The position numbers and the translations under genes are program-made. Shown here in pieces: positions 1-9,234 of a stretch of DNA of 64,000 bases. The stretch's first letter is position 1; the number at the start of each line of letters is the position of its first letter. The notes beneath the pieces are model-generated. The model was not told the DNA's origin, searched no databases, and saw nothing but the letters and a program-made list of their open reading frames with translations. Source of the stretch: Paraclostridium tenue (lineage in GTDB: Bacteria > Bacillota > Clostridia > Peptostreptococcales > Peptostreptococcaceae); NCBI RefSeq assembly GCF_015668515.1, contig NZ_JADPFO010000001.1, positions 644,724 to 708,723 of the forward strand, given 5' to 3'.

Positions 1-247
1 TAACACCCCAAATTTCATCATTTGATAAACTTATAGCTCTACCTATAGTTTCATCTAATATAGCAGCAGACATACCTCCATGCATTCTTCCTGGGTAACT
101 TTGATGCCACTCTTTAGTATCACATATAGCTACTAATTCGTTATTTTCTAGTTCGTAAAAATTTGCTTTTAATCCCAAATCATTTTCAATCCCACAAACT
201 AAGCAATTACTGCTGATATTTTGCTTTTTTAACACTTTGTATTTCAT
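1..247 (-). CDS. PaaI-type hot-dog thioesterase, partial (3' end outside window)
   Basis: The visible 82 residues start MKYKVLKKQNISSNCLVCG and run off the left edge. The start at 247 has a TGGAGGT ribosome binding site just upstream. A CxxC pair near residues 15-18 precedes a stretch containing RMHGGMSAAILDE. HGG followed by a helix ending in an acidic residue is the signature of the PaaI/4HBT hot-dog family, where this segment holds the active site for acyl-CoA hydrolysis. This is probably a cytosolic homotetramer acting on small or aromatic acyl-CoA thioesters; the substrate cannot be told from sequence. It lies downstream of the rbs terminator and reads the same way, but has its own 110-bp leader. 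Confidence 0.75.
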   Translation of the reverse strand, partial: MKYKVLKKQNISSNCLVCGIENDLGLKANFYELENNELVAICDTKEWHQSYPGRMHGGMSAAILDETIGRAISLSNDEIWGV

Positions 248-320
248 AGTGTTACCTCCAATCTTGTACTACTAATTCCCTAAGTATTATATCATAACAA
301 AAATATGAATGTAATTTAAA

Positions 321-353
321 ATGGCTAAGGTTATGATAACTCACCTTAGCCAT
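321..353 (-). terminator. Terminator of the rbs operon
   Basis: A 10-bp perfect stem (ATGGCTAAGG at 321-330 with its complement at 344-353) lies directly after rbsB and is followed on the minus strand by a T-rich run. It separates the ribose operon from the thioesterase gene. Confidence 0.75.
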
Positions 354-357
354 TTGT

Positions 358-1251
358 TTATTTAGTAACTAACTGTAATTCAACTGGAATAAATTTATCT
401 ACTTTTTCACCTTTTAAATATTGATTAGCTATCTTTACCGCTGTTTCTCCTATAAGTATCGGTTGTTGAGCTACAGTTGCTGCCATAGTACCTTTCTTAA
501 CTGCATCAACAGCATCATCCGTTGCATCAAATCCTACTACTAGTACATCTTTCATATTCGCATCTGCAAGTGCCTTTGATGCACCTAAAGCCATTTCATC
601 ATTTTGGGCAAATACAGCATTTATATCCCCCTTAGATTGTATAATATTTTCCATAACACTAAGACCTTTTGTTCTATCAAAATCTGCTGATTGTTTGGCT
701 ATTATATCTAAGTTACTACCTTTTACACCATCTTCAAATCCCTTACCTCTATCTCTTGTTGCTGATGAACCTGCTATTCCTTCAAGTTCCACTATATTAC
801 CTTTATTTCCTAATTTGTCTATTAAGAATTTTGCTGCCATGTCACCACCAGCTATATTATCAGAAGCTATATGAGATACTACATTTCCACCATTTGCAAC
901 TCTGTCTACAGTCATGACTGGAATATCTGAGTTGTTAGCTATCATTACTGACGCCACTGCTGAGTCTGAATCAACAGGGTTTAATAAAACTATAGATACA
1001 CCTTTTACACTTATATCTTCCATATTAGATACTTCTTTTGCTGGATCGTTTTGAGAATCTAGTACTACAACCTCATAACCTAGTTTTTTTGCTTCTTTTT
1101 CAACACCTTTTTTCAAATCAACAAAGAAGGGATTATTTAATGTTGATACTATAAGCCCTATTTTCTTTGTATTATTATCTTTTTGACTACATCCTACTAG
1201 CATGAAACTTGATAAGACTATAGTCATTATTATTGAAAGAAATTTTTTCAT
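358..1251 (-). CDS. rbsB: Ribose ABC transporter substrate-binding lipoprotein RbsB
   Basis: The 297-residue product is the extracellular sugar-binding lipoprotein of the Rbs importer. The N-terminus is a lipoprotein signal peptide with lipobox LVGC, so Cys21 should be lipidated and anchored to the membrane. The mature part opens KKIGLIVSTLNNPFFVDLKKG, the usual start of periplasmic-binding-protein class I sugar receptors, and keeps the ribose-site stretches DRTKGLSVMENIIQ and FAQNDEMALGA. It is the last gene of rbsR-K-D-A-C-B. In many firmicutes this gene is also last, where it can be made in excess of the membrane parts. Ribose is preferred over other pentoses because of the linked rbsK and rbsD. 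Confidence 0.95.
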   Translation of the reverse strand: MKKFLSIIMTIVLSSFMLVGCSQKDNNTKKIGLIVSTLNNPFFVDLKKGVEKEAKKLGYEVVVLDSQNDPAKEVSNMEDISVKGVSIVLLNPVDSDSAVASVMIANNSDIPVMTVDRVANGGNVVSHIASDNIAGGDMAAKFLIDKLGNKGNIVELEGIAGSSATRDRGKGFEDGVKGSNLDIIAKQSADFDRTKGLSVMENIIQSKGDINAVFAQNDEMALGASKALADANMKDVLVVGFDATDDAVDAVKKGTMAATVAQQPILIGETAVKIANQYLKGEKVDKFIPVELQLVTK

Positions 1252-1266
1252 TATTATCTTCCTTTC

Positions 1267-2235
1267 TTAGTTACTTTTTCTGTCTAATAATACAGCAATT
1301 AGTATAACTATACCTTTAACCATCATTTGATAGTACGATGATACATCTAATATATTAAGAGCATTACTTAGTACCCCTATTATAAGAGCACCTATTATTG
1401 TTCCACTTATCTTACCTTTTCCACCTGTAAGCTTCGTTCCTCCAAGTACTACTGCTGCTATTGCATCAAGCTCATATCCTGTACCTGCAGTAGGTTGAGC
1501 TGAGTATAATCTAGAAGTTATTATTATACCTGCTACAACTGATAATATACCACTTATAGTGTATACCCATATTTTTATTCTATCTGTATTAAGTCCTGAT
1601 AACTTAGTTGCTTCTTCATTTCCACCTAGTGCGTATGTATATCTACCCATTTTAGTGTGGTTTAAAATATAATAACATGTTATAAATACTACTATTGTTA
1701 TAATTACTGGCGATGGTACCTCTAATATTGTTCCTCCACCTATTTTACCAAATGCCATTGCTAATGCATTACTTCCTAAAGTTATCGGCTTTCCATCTGT
1801 AAAAACTAAAGTTATACCTCTAAGTATTGTCATTGTTGCAAGAGTTGCTATGAATGGCTGTAACTTTCCTTTAGCAATTATAAATCCATTTAAAAATCCA
1901 ACTACTGCTCCAACTACTATAGCTGCAATTACTGCTACTATAATGCTTTGCCCTGATGCTAAAAGCGATGCTGCAAAAGCTCCACTAAGAGCAAGGACTG
2001 ATCCAACAGAAAGATCTATTCCTCCTGTTAATATTACAAATGTCATACCGGCTGCTATTATAGCATTAACTGATGTTTGTCTAAGTATGTTTAATATGTT
2101 TCTAGTACTTAAAAACGATGGACTAAGAATCGAAACTACAACTATTAATAATAATCCTACTAACGACTTATACTTTATTAATAAACTCTTTAAATCTAAT
2201 TGTTTATTTTTATTTTGACTTATTTTAGCTTCCAT
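1267..2235 (-). CDS. rbsC: Ribose ABC transporter permease RbsC
   Basis: A 322-residue membrane protein of the BPD_transp_2 family with about 8-10 hydrophobic segments. It contains the family stretches TGGIDLSVGSVLALSG (about residue 70) and AVVLGGTKLTGGKGKISGT (about 260), the latter being the coupling region facing the ATPase. It forms the homodimeric channel for ribose with RbsA. The start has a GGAGGC ribosome binding site. The 15-bp gap to rbsB and 2-bp gap to rbsA show co-transcription. Confidence 0.95.
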   Translation of the reverse strand: MEAKISQNKNKQLDLKSLLIKYKSLVGLLLIVVVSILSPSFLSTRNILNILRQTSVNAIIAAGMTFVILTGGIDLSVGSVLALSGAFAASLLASGQSIIVAVIAAIVVGAVVGFLNGFIIAKGKLQPFIATLATMTILRGITLVFTDGKPITLGSNALAMAFGKIGGGTILEVPSPVIITIVVFITCYYILNHTKMGRYTYALGGNEEATKLSGLNTDRIKIWVYTISGILSVVAGIIITSRLYSAQPTAGTGYELDAIAAVVLGGTKLTGGKGKISGTIIGALIIGVLSNALNILDVSSYYQMMVKGIVILIAVLLDRKSN

Positions 2236-2237
2236 AT

Positions 2238-3728
2238 TTAAGCCTCCTTCACTTTAACTGCATATTTTAATATACTCTCTTGAGTTGCATCTTTGATATC
2301 TAATTCTCCAGTTAATCTGCCTTGACTTAAAACTAGTATTCTATCACTTAAACCAAGTATTTCTGGCATTTCAGAAGATATCATTATTACTGCCTTACCT
2401 TGGCTTTTAAATTTATTTATAAGATCGTATATTTCTTTTTTTGCACCAACGTCAACTCCACGAGTTGGTTCGTCAAGTATAAGTACATCAGGATCAGTCA
2501 TAAGAGCTTTCGCTATTGCAACTTTTTGCTGATTTCCCCCACTTAAATTTTTAATGATTTGTTCTTCACTTGGAGTTTTTATATTCATTTTCTTTATATA
2601 ATCTTTAACTTGAGTATTTTCTTTAGCCTTATTTAATTTAAATAAACTAGATAAGCTATCTAATGATGATATAGTCATATTTTCTCTAACTGATAATGAA
2701 AGAATTAATCCATCGCCCTTTCTATCTTCAGATACATATGCTATCTTATTTTTAAGTCCATCTTTGGCTGACTTATTATTAACTTCTTTTCCATTAACAA
2801 TGACTTTTCCATTTTCTTTTTTTATGTGTCCGTATATAGTTTTTGCAAGTTCAGTTCTTCCCGCTCCCATAAGCCCTGCAATACCTACTATTTCTCCGCT
2901 TTTTACATTAAAAGATATATTATCTACATATTTATTAGAAATATTTTTAACATCTAAAATTACATTTCCTTTTTCAACTTCATGTCTTGGGAATTGATCT
3001 GTAAGTTTTCTTCCAACCATCATTTCTATCATTTTATCTTCATCTAGATTGCATATTTCTTCACTTCCCACATATTTTCCATCTCTTAAAACTGTTATGT
3101 AATCACATACTTCAAAAATTTCCTTTAATCTATGTGATATATACACTATGGCTTTTCCTTCATTTTTTAAATCTTCTATTACATTAAATAAACTTTCTGT
3201 CTCTTTATCTGTAAGAGCATCTGTTGGTTCATCCATTATTATTATCTTTGCATCTAATGATAAAGCTTTTGCTATCTCTACCATTTGCTGTTGCCCTAAA
3301 CTTAAATTTCCAACTAATTCTTTTGAACTAGTTTTTATATTTAATTTATTTAAATATTTATCAGATTCTTCATAAAGCTTTTTAAAGTCTATTTTGAATC
3401 CTTTTTTAGGTTCTCTTCCTAAAAATATATTTTCACCTATAGTTAAATCTTGTATTAAATTTAACTCTTGATGTATTATTGCTATACCTTTTTCTTGTGC
3501 ATCTTTAGGTCCTTTTATATCTTCTAAGTCTCCATTATAGTAGATTTGACCACCATCTTTTTTATATACACCACTTAAAACTTTCATAAGTGTTGATTTT
3601 CCTGCACCATTTTCTCCCATAAGAGCCATTACTTTTCCTTGATAAAGTTCTAAATTAACTCCATCTAGGGCTTTTACTCCAGGGAACTCTTTAACTATAT
3701 TTTTCATCTGCAAAATAGGACTTTTCAT
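2238..3728 (-). CDS. rbsA: Ribose ABC transporter ATPase RbsA (double domain)
   Basis: The 496-residue product carries two ABC ATPase domains, as usual for sugar importers of the CUT2 class. Domain 1 has Walker A GENGAGKST, signature LSLGQQQ and Walker B IIIMDEP. Domain 2 has a degenerate P-loop region (GLMGAGRTE), signature LSGGNQQ and Walker B VLILDEP. In this class the second site is generally catalytically weak. It powers ribose uptake through RbsC. The length matches RbsA proteins (about 495-500). Confidence 0.95.
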   Translation of the reverse strand: MKSPILQMKNIVKEFPGVKALDGVNLELYQGKVMALMGENGAGKSTLMKVLSGVYKKDGGQIYYNGDLEDIKGPKDAQEKGIAIIHQELNLIQDLTIGENIFLGREPKKGFKIDFKKLYEESDKYLNKLNIKTSSKELVGNLSLGQQQMVEIAKALSLDAKIIIMDEPTDALTDKETESLFNVIEDLKNEGKAIVYISHRLKEIFEVCDYITVLRDGKYVGSEEICNLDEDKMIEMMVGRKLTDQFPRHEVEKGNVILDVKNISNKYVDNISFNVKSGEIVGIAGLMGAGRTELAKTIYGHIKKENGKVIVNGKEVNNKSAKDGLKNKIAYVSEDRKGDGLILSLSVRENMTISSLDSLSSLFKLNKAKENTQVKDYIKKMNIKTPSEEQIIKNLSGGNQQKVAIAKALMTDPDVLILDEPTRGVDVGAKKEIYDLINKFKSQGKAVIMISSEMPEILGLSDRILVLSQGRLTGELDIKDATQESILKYAVKVKEA

Positions 3729-3758
3729 ATAGTGCTCCTTCCGAATTTAAAAGTTTTA

Positions 3759-4154
3759 CTAAAATACAACTCCTGATTTTAATATTATGTTTGAATATGG
3801 AGTGCATTCTCCTGTTCTAATTACTGCGTGAGAGTCTTTAGTCATTTTCTTAAACTCTTCATGTTCTACCATTGTTACTTTTACATTTTCAAATCTATTT
3901 AATATTTCTTTATACATCTCGTTTGCAGCATCTTTTATTTCTACTGCTATTATTATTTCTTCTACACATAGTTCTTCAAGTACTGTATCTAATGTATCTA
4001 AGAAAGTTGGAACTCCATACTTTAAAGCTAAATCTATTCTTTTGACATCTTTAGGTATAGGTAAACCACAATCTCCAATAGTTAAGCTGTCTGTATGTCC
4101 CATTTGAGATATAACTGCCGATATTTCGCTATTTAATAATTTTCCTTTTTTCAT
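3759..4154 (-). CDS. rbsD: D-ribose pyranase RbsD
   Basis: The 131-residue product interconverts beta-pyranose and beta-furanose forms of ribose so that ribokinase can act. The N-terminal motif SQMGHTDSLTIGDCGLPIP carries the His and Asp conserved in the RbsD/FucU family, and the C-terminal TGECTPYSNIILKSGVVF is also typical. It is cytosolic and probably a ring oligomer. It is placed between rbsK (4-bp gap) and rbsA (30-bp gap) in the operon. Confidence 0.95.
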   Translation of the reverse strand: MKKGKLLNSEISAVISQMGHTDSLTIGDCGLPIPKDVKRIDLALKYGVPTFLDTLDTVLEELCVEEIIIAVEIKDAANEMYKEILNRFENVKVTMVEHEEFKKMTKDSHAVIRTGECTPYSNIILKSGVVF

Positions 4155-4158
4155 ATCT

Positions 4159-5067
4159 TTACCCCCTAAATTTATTAACTTCTTCTAATGTTGGTAGAGA
4201 ACTTTGCGCGCCTTCTTTTGTAACACATAAAGCACCTACTCTTGATGCAAAATCCATAGCTGTTTCTATATCTTCATTCTTTGAAAAAGCTACTGCTAAA
4301 GCACCTGTGTAACTATCTCCTGCTGCAGTAGTGTCTACAGCTTCTACTTTGTATGATTTTTTAAACATTGATTTGTCTTTATTTATATATAAACTACCTT
4401 TAGACCCTAGAGTTACTATTAATTCTTTAACCCCTTTTTCTATCATAGTTTTAGCTGCATCTAAAATATCATCTTCATTGTTTATACTTACTCCACTTAA
4501 TATTTCAAGTTCTGTTTCATTAGGTGTAAGTAAATCTACATTTTCTATTATAGAATCTTCTAACTTAACAGCAGGCGCTGGATTTAATATTGTATATTTT
4601 CCAAACTCCTTAGCTTTTTTTAATGTATATTTTATAGTATCAAGTGGTGTTTCTAATTGAACAACTACTATGTCACTTCCTTTTATAGCTTCTATATTTT
4701 TATCTATGTCATTTTTGCTGACTTTAAAGTTTGCTCCTGGTGCAACAACTATTGCATTTTCTGCATTTTTATCAACAGTTATCATAGCTACACCAGTTGG
4801 TCCATTTTCTTTATGTACATAAGTTGTATCAACATTATTATTTTTAAGTGCATCTATTAAAGTTTGTCCAAAACTATCAGTCCCAACTTTACCTATCATT
4901 GTTACATCTCCACCAAGTCTTGCCATTGCAACTGCTTGATTTGCACCTTTGCCACCCGGTACTTCCTTAAAGTCGCTTCCTATTAATGTTTGTCCTTTTT
5001 TAGGCATGTTTTCTACGTTTACTACTAAGTCCATATTTAAACTACCTATTACACATATCTTTTTCAT
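4159..5067 (-). CDS. rbsK: Ribokinase RbsK
   Basis: A PfkB-family sugar kinase of 302 residues that phosphorylates D-ribose at O5 using ATP. The N-terminal signature GSLNMDLVVNVENMPKKG and the sugar-binding GGKGANQAVAMARLGG are present. The C-terminal VDTTAAGDSYTGAL holds the anion hole and the catalytic Asp. The start codon overlaps the rbsR stop in an ATGA, and the ribosome binding site lies in the last codons of rbsR, so translation is probably coupled to the repressor. Confidence 0.96.
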   Translation of the reverse strand: MKKICVIGSLNMDLVVNVENMPKKGQTLIGSDFKEVPGGKGANQAVAMARLGGDVTMIGKVGTDSFGQTLIDALKNNNVDTTYVHKENGPTGVAMITVDKNAENAIVVAPGANFKVSKNDIDKNIEAIKGSDIVVVQLETPLDTIKYTLKKAKEFGKYTILNPAPAVKLEDSIIENVDLLTPNETELEILSGVSINNEDDILDAAKTMIEKGVKELIVTLGSKGSLYINKDKSMFKKSYKVEAVDTTAAGDSYTGALAVAFSKNEDIETAMDFASRVGALCVTKEGAQSSLPTLEEVNKFRG

Positions 5068-6083
5068 AATCGTCCTCCCCTAAAGTTTTGAGATGTTGAA
5101 CTTCTTATTACAAGTTCTGGTTTAAAAATCATTTTTTCTATATTATTAATTTCTTTATTTTCTAAGTTATTTATAAGTATACTTGCCGACTCATATCCCA
5201 TATCATAGGAATTTTGTTTTATAGTTGTAAGTTGCGGCTCAATTATATTCGCAGTTTGAATATCATCAAATCCAACTATGCTTATATCTTGTGGTATTTT
5301 TATACCTCTTTCTTTTAAAGCTTTTATAGCTCCTATTGCTATTAAATCATTGGCTGCGCATATTGCAGTAAAATTTATTTCATCTAGATTTTTAACTACT
5401 TCATAGCCCGATTCAAATGAATATTCTCCTTGTATTACAAGATCTTCATTGAATTTTATATTTGATTCCTTCAAAGCTTTTTTATATCCTTTTAATCTAT
5501 TTATAGATATTTCACTTTTTAATGGTCCACTTAAGTAAAGTATATCTTTATGGCTTATTCCTACTAGGTGTTTTGTTCCTAAGTAAGTTCCTTCTTCATT
5601 ATCTAAACTTACTACGCCTTTAAGATTTTCTATATTTAACTCTTTATCAACTAATACAATTGGTTTTGATGATATTTTATATTCATTTGAGTTAACTTCA
5701 GTTTTAGAGGATGGTGCAAATATAATTCCATCAACCATCTTCTCTGTTAATGTGTTAAAAGCTCTTGTTTCTTTCTCTATGTTTTCATCTGTATTACAAA
5801 GTATTATATTGTAACCTTCCCTCACAGCCTTATCTTCTGCTCCCCTTGCTATATCTGTGAAAAATGGATTTCTGATATCCGGAATTATAAGCCCTATCGT
5901 TTTAGTTTTCTTTGTTACTAAGCTTTGTGCCATTTTATTAGGTACATAGTTATTTTCTCTTACGATATTAAGTATTTTTTGCCTTGTACTCTCACTAATC
6001 TTTTGGTCCTTATTATTTAATACTTTTGATACTGTAGTTTTTGATACCCCTGCTAAATTTGCTATATCTTTTATAGTTACCAA
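5064..6083 (-). CDS. rbsR: LacI-family ribose operon repressor RbsR
   Basis: The 339-residue protein has a LacI helix-turn-helix at the N-terminus (TIKDIANLAGVSKTTVSKVL), a hinge helix (NKMAQSLVTKKT) and a periplasmic-binding-protein-like effector domain from about residue 62. It is the first gene of the ribose operon, so autoregulation through the operator at 6122-6139 is expected. The effector is probably ribose or a phosphorylated derivative; this is inferred from gene context only. Confidence 0.93.
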   Translation of the reverse strand: MVTIKDIANLAGVSKTTVSKVLNNKDQKISESTRQKILNIVRENNYVPNKMAQSLVTKKTKTIGLIIPDIRNPFFTDIARGAEDKAVREGYNIILCNTDENIEKETRAFNTLTEKMVDGIIFAPSSKTEVNSNEYKISSKPIVLVDKELNIENLKGVVSLDNEEGTYLGTKHLVGISHKDILYLSGPLKSEISINRLKGYKKALKESNIKFNEDLVIQGEYSFESGYEVVKNLDEINFTAICAANDLIAIGAIKALKERGIKIPQDISIVGFDDIQTANIIEPQLTTIKQNSYDMGYESASILINNLENKEINNIEKMIFKPELVIRSSTSQNFRGGRL

Positions 6084-6121
6084 TTAAATCCTCTCCCAAG
6101 TTTATTTAGTGTATTATTTTT

Positions 6122-6177
6122 AGGGTTACCGGTTATCCTTTTTTATAAATATACCATACTATATCCATTTAATGCAA
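6122..6177 (-). promoter_or_regulatory. rbs promoter with LacI-type operator
   Basis: An imperfect 18-bp palindrome at 6122-6139 (AGGGTTACCGGTTATCCT, 7 of 9 pairs matched, central CG) has the form of a LacI-family operator. Just upstream on the minus strand is a candidate -10 TATATT (6148-6153) and a weak -35 TTGCAT (6172-6177) with 18-bp spacing. The operator would cover the transcription start, which suits repression by RbsR. The pairing with RbsR is inference. Confidence 0.65.
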
Positions 6178-6356
6178 CATATTTTTATTTGTATATCATT
6201 TTGAAATCACTTTCCTAGATTATTCAACACAAAATAACAGCTATTACTATAGCATTTTCAATATTTTTGATGATTACTTAATATTTTTTCATTTTATTAT
6301 TTTTTTATGATATACTTTTAACCTTATCATTTAAATATTCCTTTTCATTGGATTTT

Positions 6357-6393
6357 AAAAAAAGATTACCCTAAATTAGAGTAATCTTTTTTT
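6357..6393. terminator. Bidirectional terminator hairpin
   Basis: A 13-bp perfect stem (6357-6369 and 6381-6393) has A7 on one side and T7 on the other, so it can act in either direction. It lies downstream of the gene remnant at 6428-6668. The rest of the stretch between it and the rbs promoter (6178-6356) is AT-rich with no gene that I can see. Confidence 0.7.
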
Positions 6394-6427
6394 GATATAA
6401 ACTTTTCTAGAAAAAACATATTATGAC

Positions 6428-6668
6428 CTATAGAATGTATTTGTATTTCAAAACATATACCAAATATTCTTTGTTTAAAGTTATTTCAGAACTCCCATAT
6501 ATTTTTTGAAGCTTTCTATGTATGCTTCTTGCTTCGAATCCAACTTTATCATATTTAAATACTCCACAATCCTCTAGGGCCTTTTTAAATATAATACCTA
6601 CTTCATATCTTAAGATTTCATCTATATAAAAAGAGCTATTCTCTAATAGAGATAGCCCTCTTTTTATA
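6428..6668 (-). pseudogene. Gene remnant without a start (unknown family)
   Basis: An open frame of about 77 codons runs on the minus strand to a TAG at 6428-6430. It has no plausible start codon or ribosome binding site, and its upstream part is the terminator of the kinase gene. The peptide has ordinary protein composition, with charged stretches such as ILRYEVGIIFKKALEDCG and SIHRKLQKIYGSSEITLNK, and its own terminator follows at 6357-6393. I read it as the 3' part of a lost gene; the family is not recognised. It could also be a chance open frame. Confidence 0.4.
6628..6665 (-). terminator. Terminator of the kinase-like gene
   Basis: A hairpin with A5 and T5 tails (stem arms about 6628-6643 and 6649-6665) overlaps the stop codon region of the gene ending at 6664. 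Confidence 0.7.
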
Positions 6669-7527
6669 GTTTAAAATAACTGTAAAAATCCGAAATAGAT
6701 TTATATCGTTCTTCTCTATTTGGATTTATTGCCTTAACCACTATATGGTATAGTTCTTTAGAAGCTTCCCACTTTTCATATGAATGGTCTTTATCATCTC
6801 CAAGTATTCCAAAAATTAAAGCACCTAAATTAAATACATTAGTTTTCTCATCGATTGGTGAATTTAATATATACTCTTCAGGTGATTTAAATCTTTTTGA
6901 ACCCCAAAAATCTTTTCCTATATCATTTATAGTTGGTTTTTTCCTAAAAAGATCTATATCGCATATTTTAGTTATATGATTATCAAAATCATACATAATA
7001 CTTCCATCGTATAAATCTACTGCTACATATCCTAACTGTTCAACATTTAAAAGAAATTTAAATATTTCATTTATGGATTTAATTCGCTTATCTATTGGAA
7101 GTTTTTTATATCTATAGTAAGCTGATTTTGGATGTGTATACTTTGGATATTTATCAAAGTTCCAGTGTTCATGTAAATTTTCTCCTTCTATCCATTCAAA
7201 TACTACTCCATATCCATTATCTGTTTCGAAGCTTTCTTTTAATTTTATTAACTGATCGCACTTAAGATCTTTATAAATATTGCTAGTTCTTTTTAAATTT
7301 TCTACAGCTGTATTTATATCTCTATCATAATTTAAAGTCTTAGCCCCAGCATATTTTATAAAAAGTTTATCAGATCCTCGCTTTACTCCAAAACATATAT
7401 TCCCAGAATCTTGTTGGTCGAATACACGAAATACAGTTCCAAATTTTTTTAACCAATTAAAGTCATATTCTTCTCTCAGTTCAAAACAAACGCCATCTAA
7501 TTCGTACTTAATAGTATTTTTCACCAT
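6664..7527 (-). CDS. Protein-kinase-like phosphotransferase
   Basis: The 287-residue cytosolic protein shows a diverged protein-kinase fold. A beta3-like Lys is in LFIKYAGAK (Lys58), a hinge in VVFEWIEGENL (about 109-119), a catalytic-loop equivalent in VAVDLYDGSIMYD (Asp171), a DFG equivalent in ICDIDLF (Asp192), an APE equivalent SPEE (215-218) and a DVWSLG equivalent NVFNLGALIFG (230-240). It is therefore probably active, phosphorylating a protein or small molecule; the substrate is unknown. The following gene at 7562-8074 (upstream on the minus strand, 34-bp gap) encodes a P-loop kinase and probably shares the transcript. Aminoglycoside-phosphotransferase-like function is an alternative. 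Confidence 0.65.
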   Translation of the reverse strand: MVKNTIKYELDGVCFELREEYDFNWLKKFGTVFRVFDQQDSGNICFGVKRGSDKLFIKYAGAKTLNYDRDINTAVENLKRTSNIYKDLKCDQLIKLKESFETDNGYGVVFEWIEGENLHEHWNFDKYPKYTHPKSAYYRYKKLPIDKRIKSINEIFKFLLNVEQLGYVAVDLYDGSIMYDFDNHITKICDIDLFRKKPTINDIGKDFWGSKRFKSPEEYILNSPIDEKTNVFNLGALIFGILGDDKDHSYEKWEASKELYHIVVKAINPNREERYKSISDFYSYFKL

Positions 7528-7561
7528 TAATTTCCCCCTTACTTCAATCCTCTATACTTAA

Positions 7562-8074
7562 TTAATTATTAATACTTAATATAACTTTAATTTCATCAAC
7601 TATATCCTCTATACTCTTATTTGATGTATCAATTTTTATAGTATCCATCTTGTTGTATAATTCTAGTCTATCTAAACTTCTTTTTATATTATCCTCATAT
7701 CTTAAACCAAGTTTAATATCTTTGTTTATTCTATTTATAAGATTTTCTTTAGAGCACATTAAAGTTATTTTATAAACATCAACACTAGAAGAATCTATTT
7801 TATTTAATATATCTTTCATTATATCCTCAGTATGTATCACCCAGTTAAATATAATATATTTAGATTTAGAATTTTTTATAAAATTATTTAGTATGTATGA
7901 TATATTATCTAATACCATAAATTTATTTTCATCTGTAACTTCAAATGGGTTCATCATCCAGCAGTTATCTCCATCTAACCAAAATGAATTATCTAATTTT
8001 TTATACAATGCTTTACTTATGGTAGTTTTTCCAACTCCCATAACTCCATTTATAATGATTAACTTCTTTTCCAT
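7562..8074 (-). CDS. Small P-loop kinase / AAA family ATPase
   Basis: A 170-residue protein with Walker A GVMGVGKTT at residues 10-18, followed by LDGDNCWMMNPFEV, which resembles the substrate-binding step after the P-loop in nucleotide and shikimate-type kinases. A lid-like basic stretch IKLGLRYEDNIKRSLDRL is near the C-terminus. It probably transfers phosphate to a nucleoside, sugar or similar small molecule; the acceptor is not deducible. The start has an AAAGGGGAG ribosome binding site. It is the promoter-proximal gene of a two-gene unit with the kinase-like gene at 6664-7527. Confidence 0.65.
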   Translation of the reverse strand: MEKKLIIINGVMGVGKTTISKALYKKLDNSFWLDGDNCWMMNPFEVTDENKFMVLDNISYILNNFIKNSKSKYIIFNWVIHTEDIMKDILNKIDSSSVDVYKITLMCSKENLINRINKDIKLGLRYEDNIKRSLDRLELYNKMDTIKIDTSNKSIEDIVDEIKVILSINN

Positions 8075-8156
8075 TAATTCTCCCCTTTAATCTATATATC
8101 TTATTTTTAATTTAATACTTAAGCTATCATAGTTATTATAAATTAATATCTATAAT

Positions 8157-8194
8157 AAAAAAGGATTCTCCTAAAAATTAGGTAATCCTTTTTT
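8157..8194. terminator. Terminator after the CPBP protease gene
   Basis: An A6/T6-flanked hairpin (arms near 8157-8172 and 8179-8194) lies immediately 3' of the protease gene on the minus strand. Confidence 0.7.
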
Positions 8195-8198
8195 ACAA

Positions 8199-9101
8199 TT
8201 AACAGTTATACTCTTCATTTGCAATATTCATTTTAGATATTATTTTAAAACATATAATTCCACCTACTATAATTCCTATTCCGCCTATAATTCCTATAGG
8301 CATAGGTCCTATAAATAAGTTAGGATTTTTTATGGCACTAAACATCATACCTATACCTGCAAATCCATTTACCATTGCATGCCCAATAGCTGCAGGTATG
8401 CAACTTTTAGTTTCTAAAGTTAAATATGCTAATAGTGAACCTACAAATATACAAAATATTATCATTGCCAATATTCCACCCCAAGGAGCTGTAGGATATG
8501 AAAGTCCATAGTTGTGACCCATAGCAATCATAGGAGCATGCCATATTCCCCAAATTATACCACTAATAAGAGTTGCTTTAATTGGAGAATATCTTTCTAA
8601 AAAATTTGGTAGTAAATAACCCCTCCAACCAAGTTCTTCTCCTAAACAAGGTATAAAATTTGCAATAGGAGCAATTAATATACCAGATGCCATTTGGAAA
8701 ATTAACATAGATTTAATCTCACTATCACTAGGCACAGCCTGACCAAGAGTTGTTAATTGAGCTTTTGTATTATTTATCATATTGCTCATATTACCATCAA
8801 AATGTGCAGGGAATATTATAAAGTATACTATAGCCCCAAATACTATAAGTAAAATAGGTAAAAGCCATGCCATTAAATAGTACTTAATATTTTTTTTAAA
8901 ATTAGGTTTTATCCATAATTCTTTAAATTTTTCCTTAGTTATTAATGTAGTTATTATAACTCCTATAGTAGGCACAAACATACACCCAGTTATTATAACT
9001 CTTGCATATGGATTTTGATATCCCCCATTAAACATCAACCCAAAAGTCATAATCCAAGTTAATAAAAAAGTTATTACAATAAAAATATTTACTTTCTTCA
9101 T
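8199..9101 (-). CDS. CPBP family intramembrane metalloprotease
   Basis: The 300-residue multi-pass membrane protein belongs to the CAAX protease/bacteriocin-processing (Abi) family. The catalytic motif GEELGWRGYLLP gives the paired glutamates (Glu155/Glu156) and Arg160. A second motif WGIWHAP supplies His188, and GHAMVNG near 238 supplies the third-motif His. About eight hydrophobic segments are visible. Family members act in bacteriocin self-immunity, peptide maturation or unknown membrane proteolysis; no peptide gene is seen next to it. It is a single-gene unit with its own terminator. Confidence 0.85.
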   Translation of the reverse strand: MKKVNIFIVITFLLTWIMTFGLMFNGGYQNPYARVIITGCMFVPTIGVIITTLITKEKFKELWIKPNFKKNIKYYLMAWLLPILLIVFGAIVYFIIFPAHFDGNMSNMINNTKAQLTTLGQAVPSDSEIKSMLIFQMASGILIAPIANFIPCLGEELGWRGYLLPNFLERYSPIKATLISGIIWGIWHAPMIAMGHNYGLSYPTAPWGGILAMIIFCIFVGSLLAYLTLETKSCIPAAIGHAMVNGFAGIGMMFSAIKNPNLFIGPMPIGIIGGIGIIVGGIICFKIISKMNIANEEYNC

Positions 9102-9234
9102 ATTCCATCCCCCCCATAGATTCTAATTTAGGAACATATGTTATGCATAAACTATAACAGATATAAATATTACCTGCAATATATATAATTTTATAAAATA
9201 TATATGATATATTGATTGCTATTTAAGTATAAAT

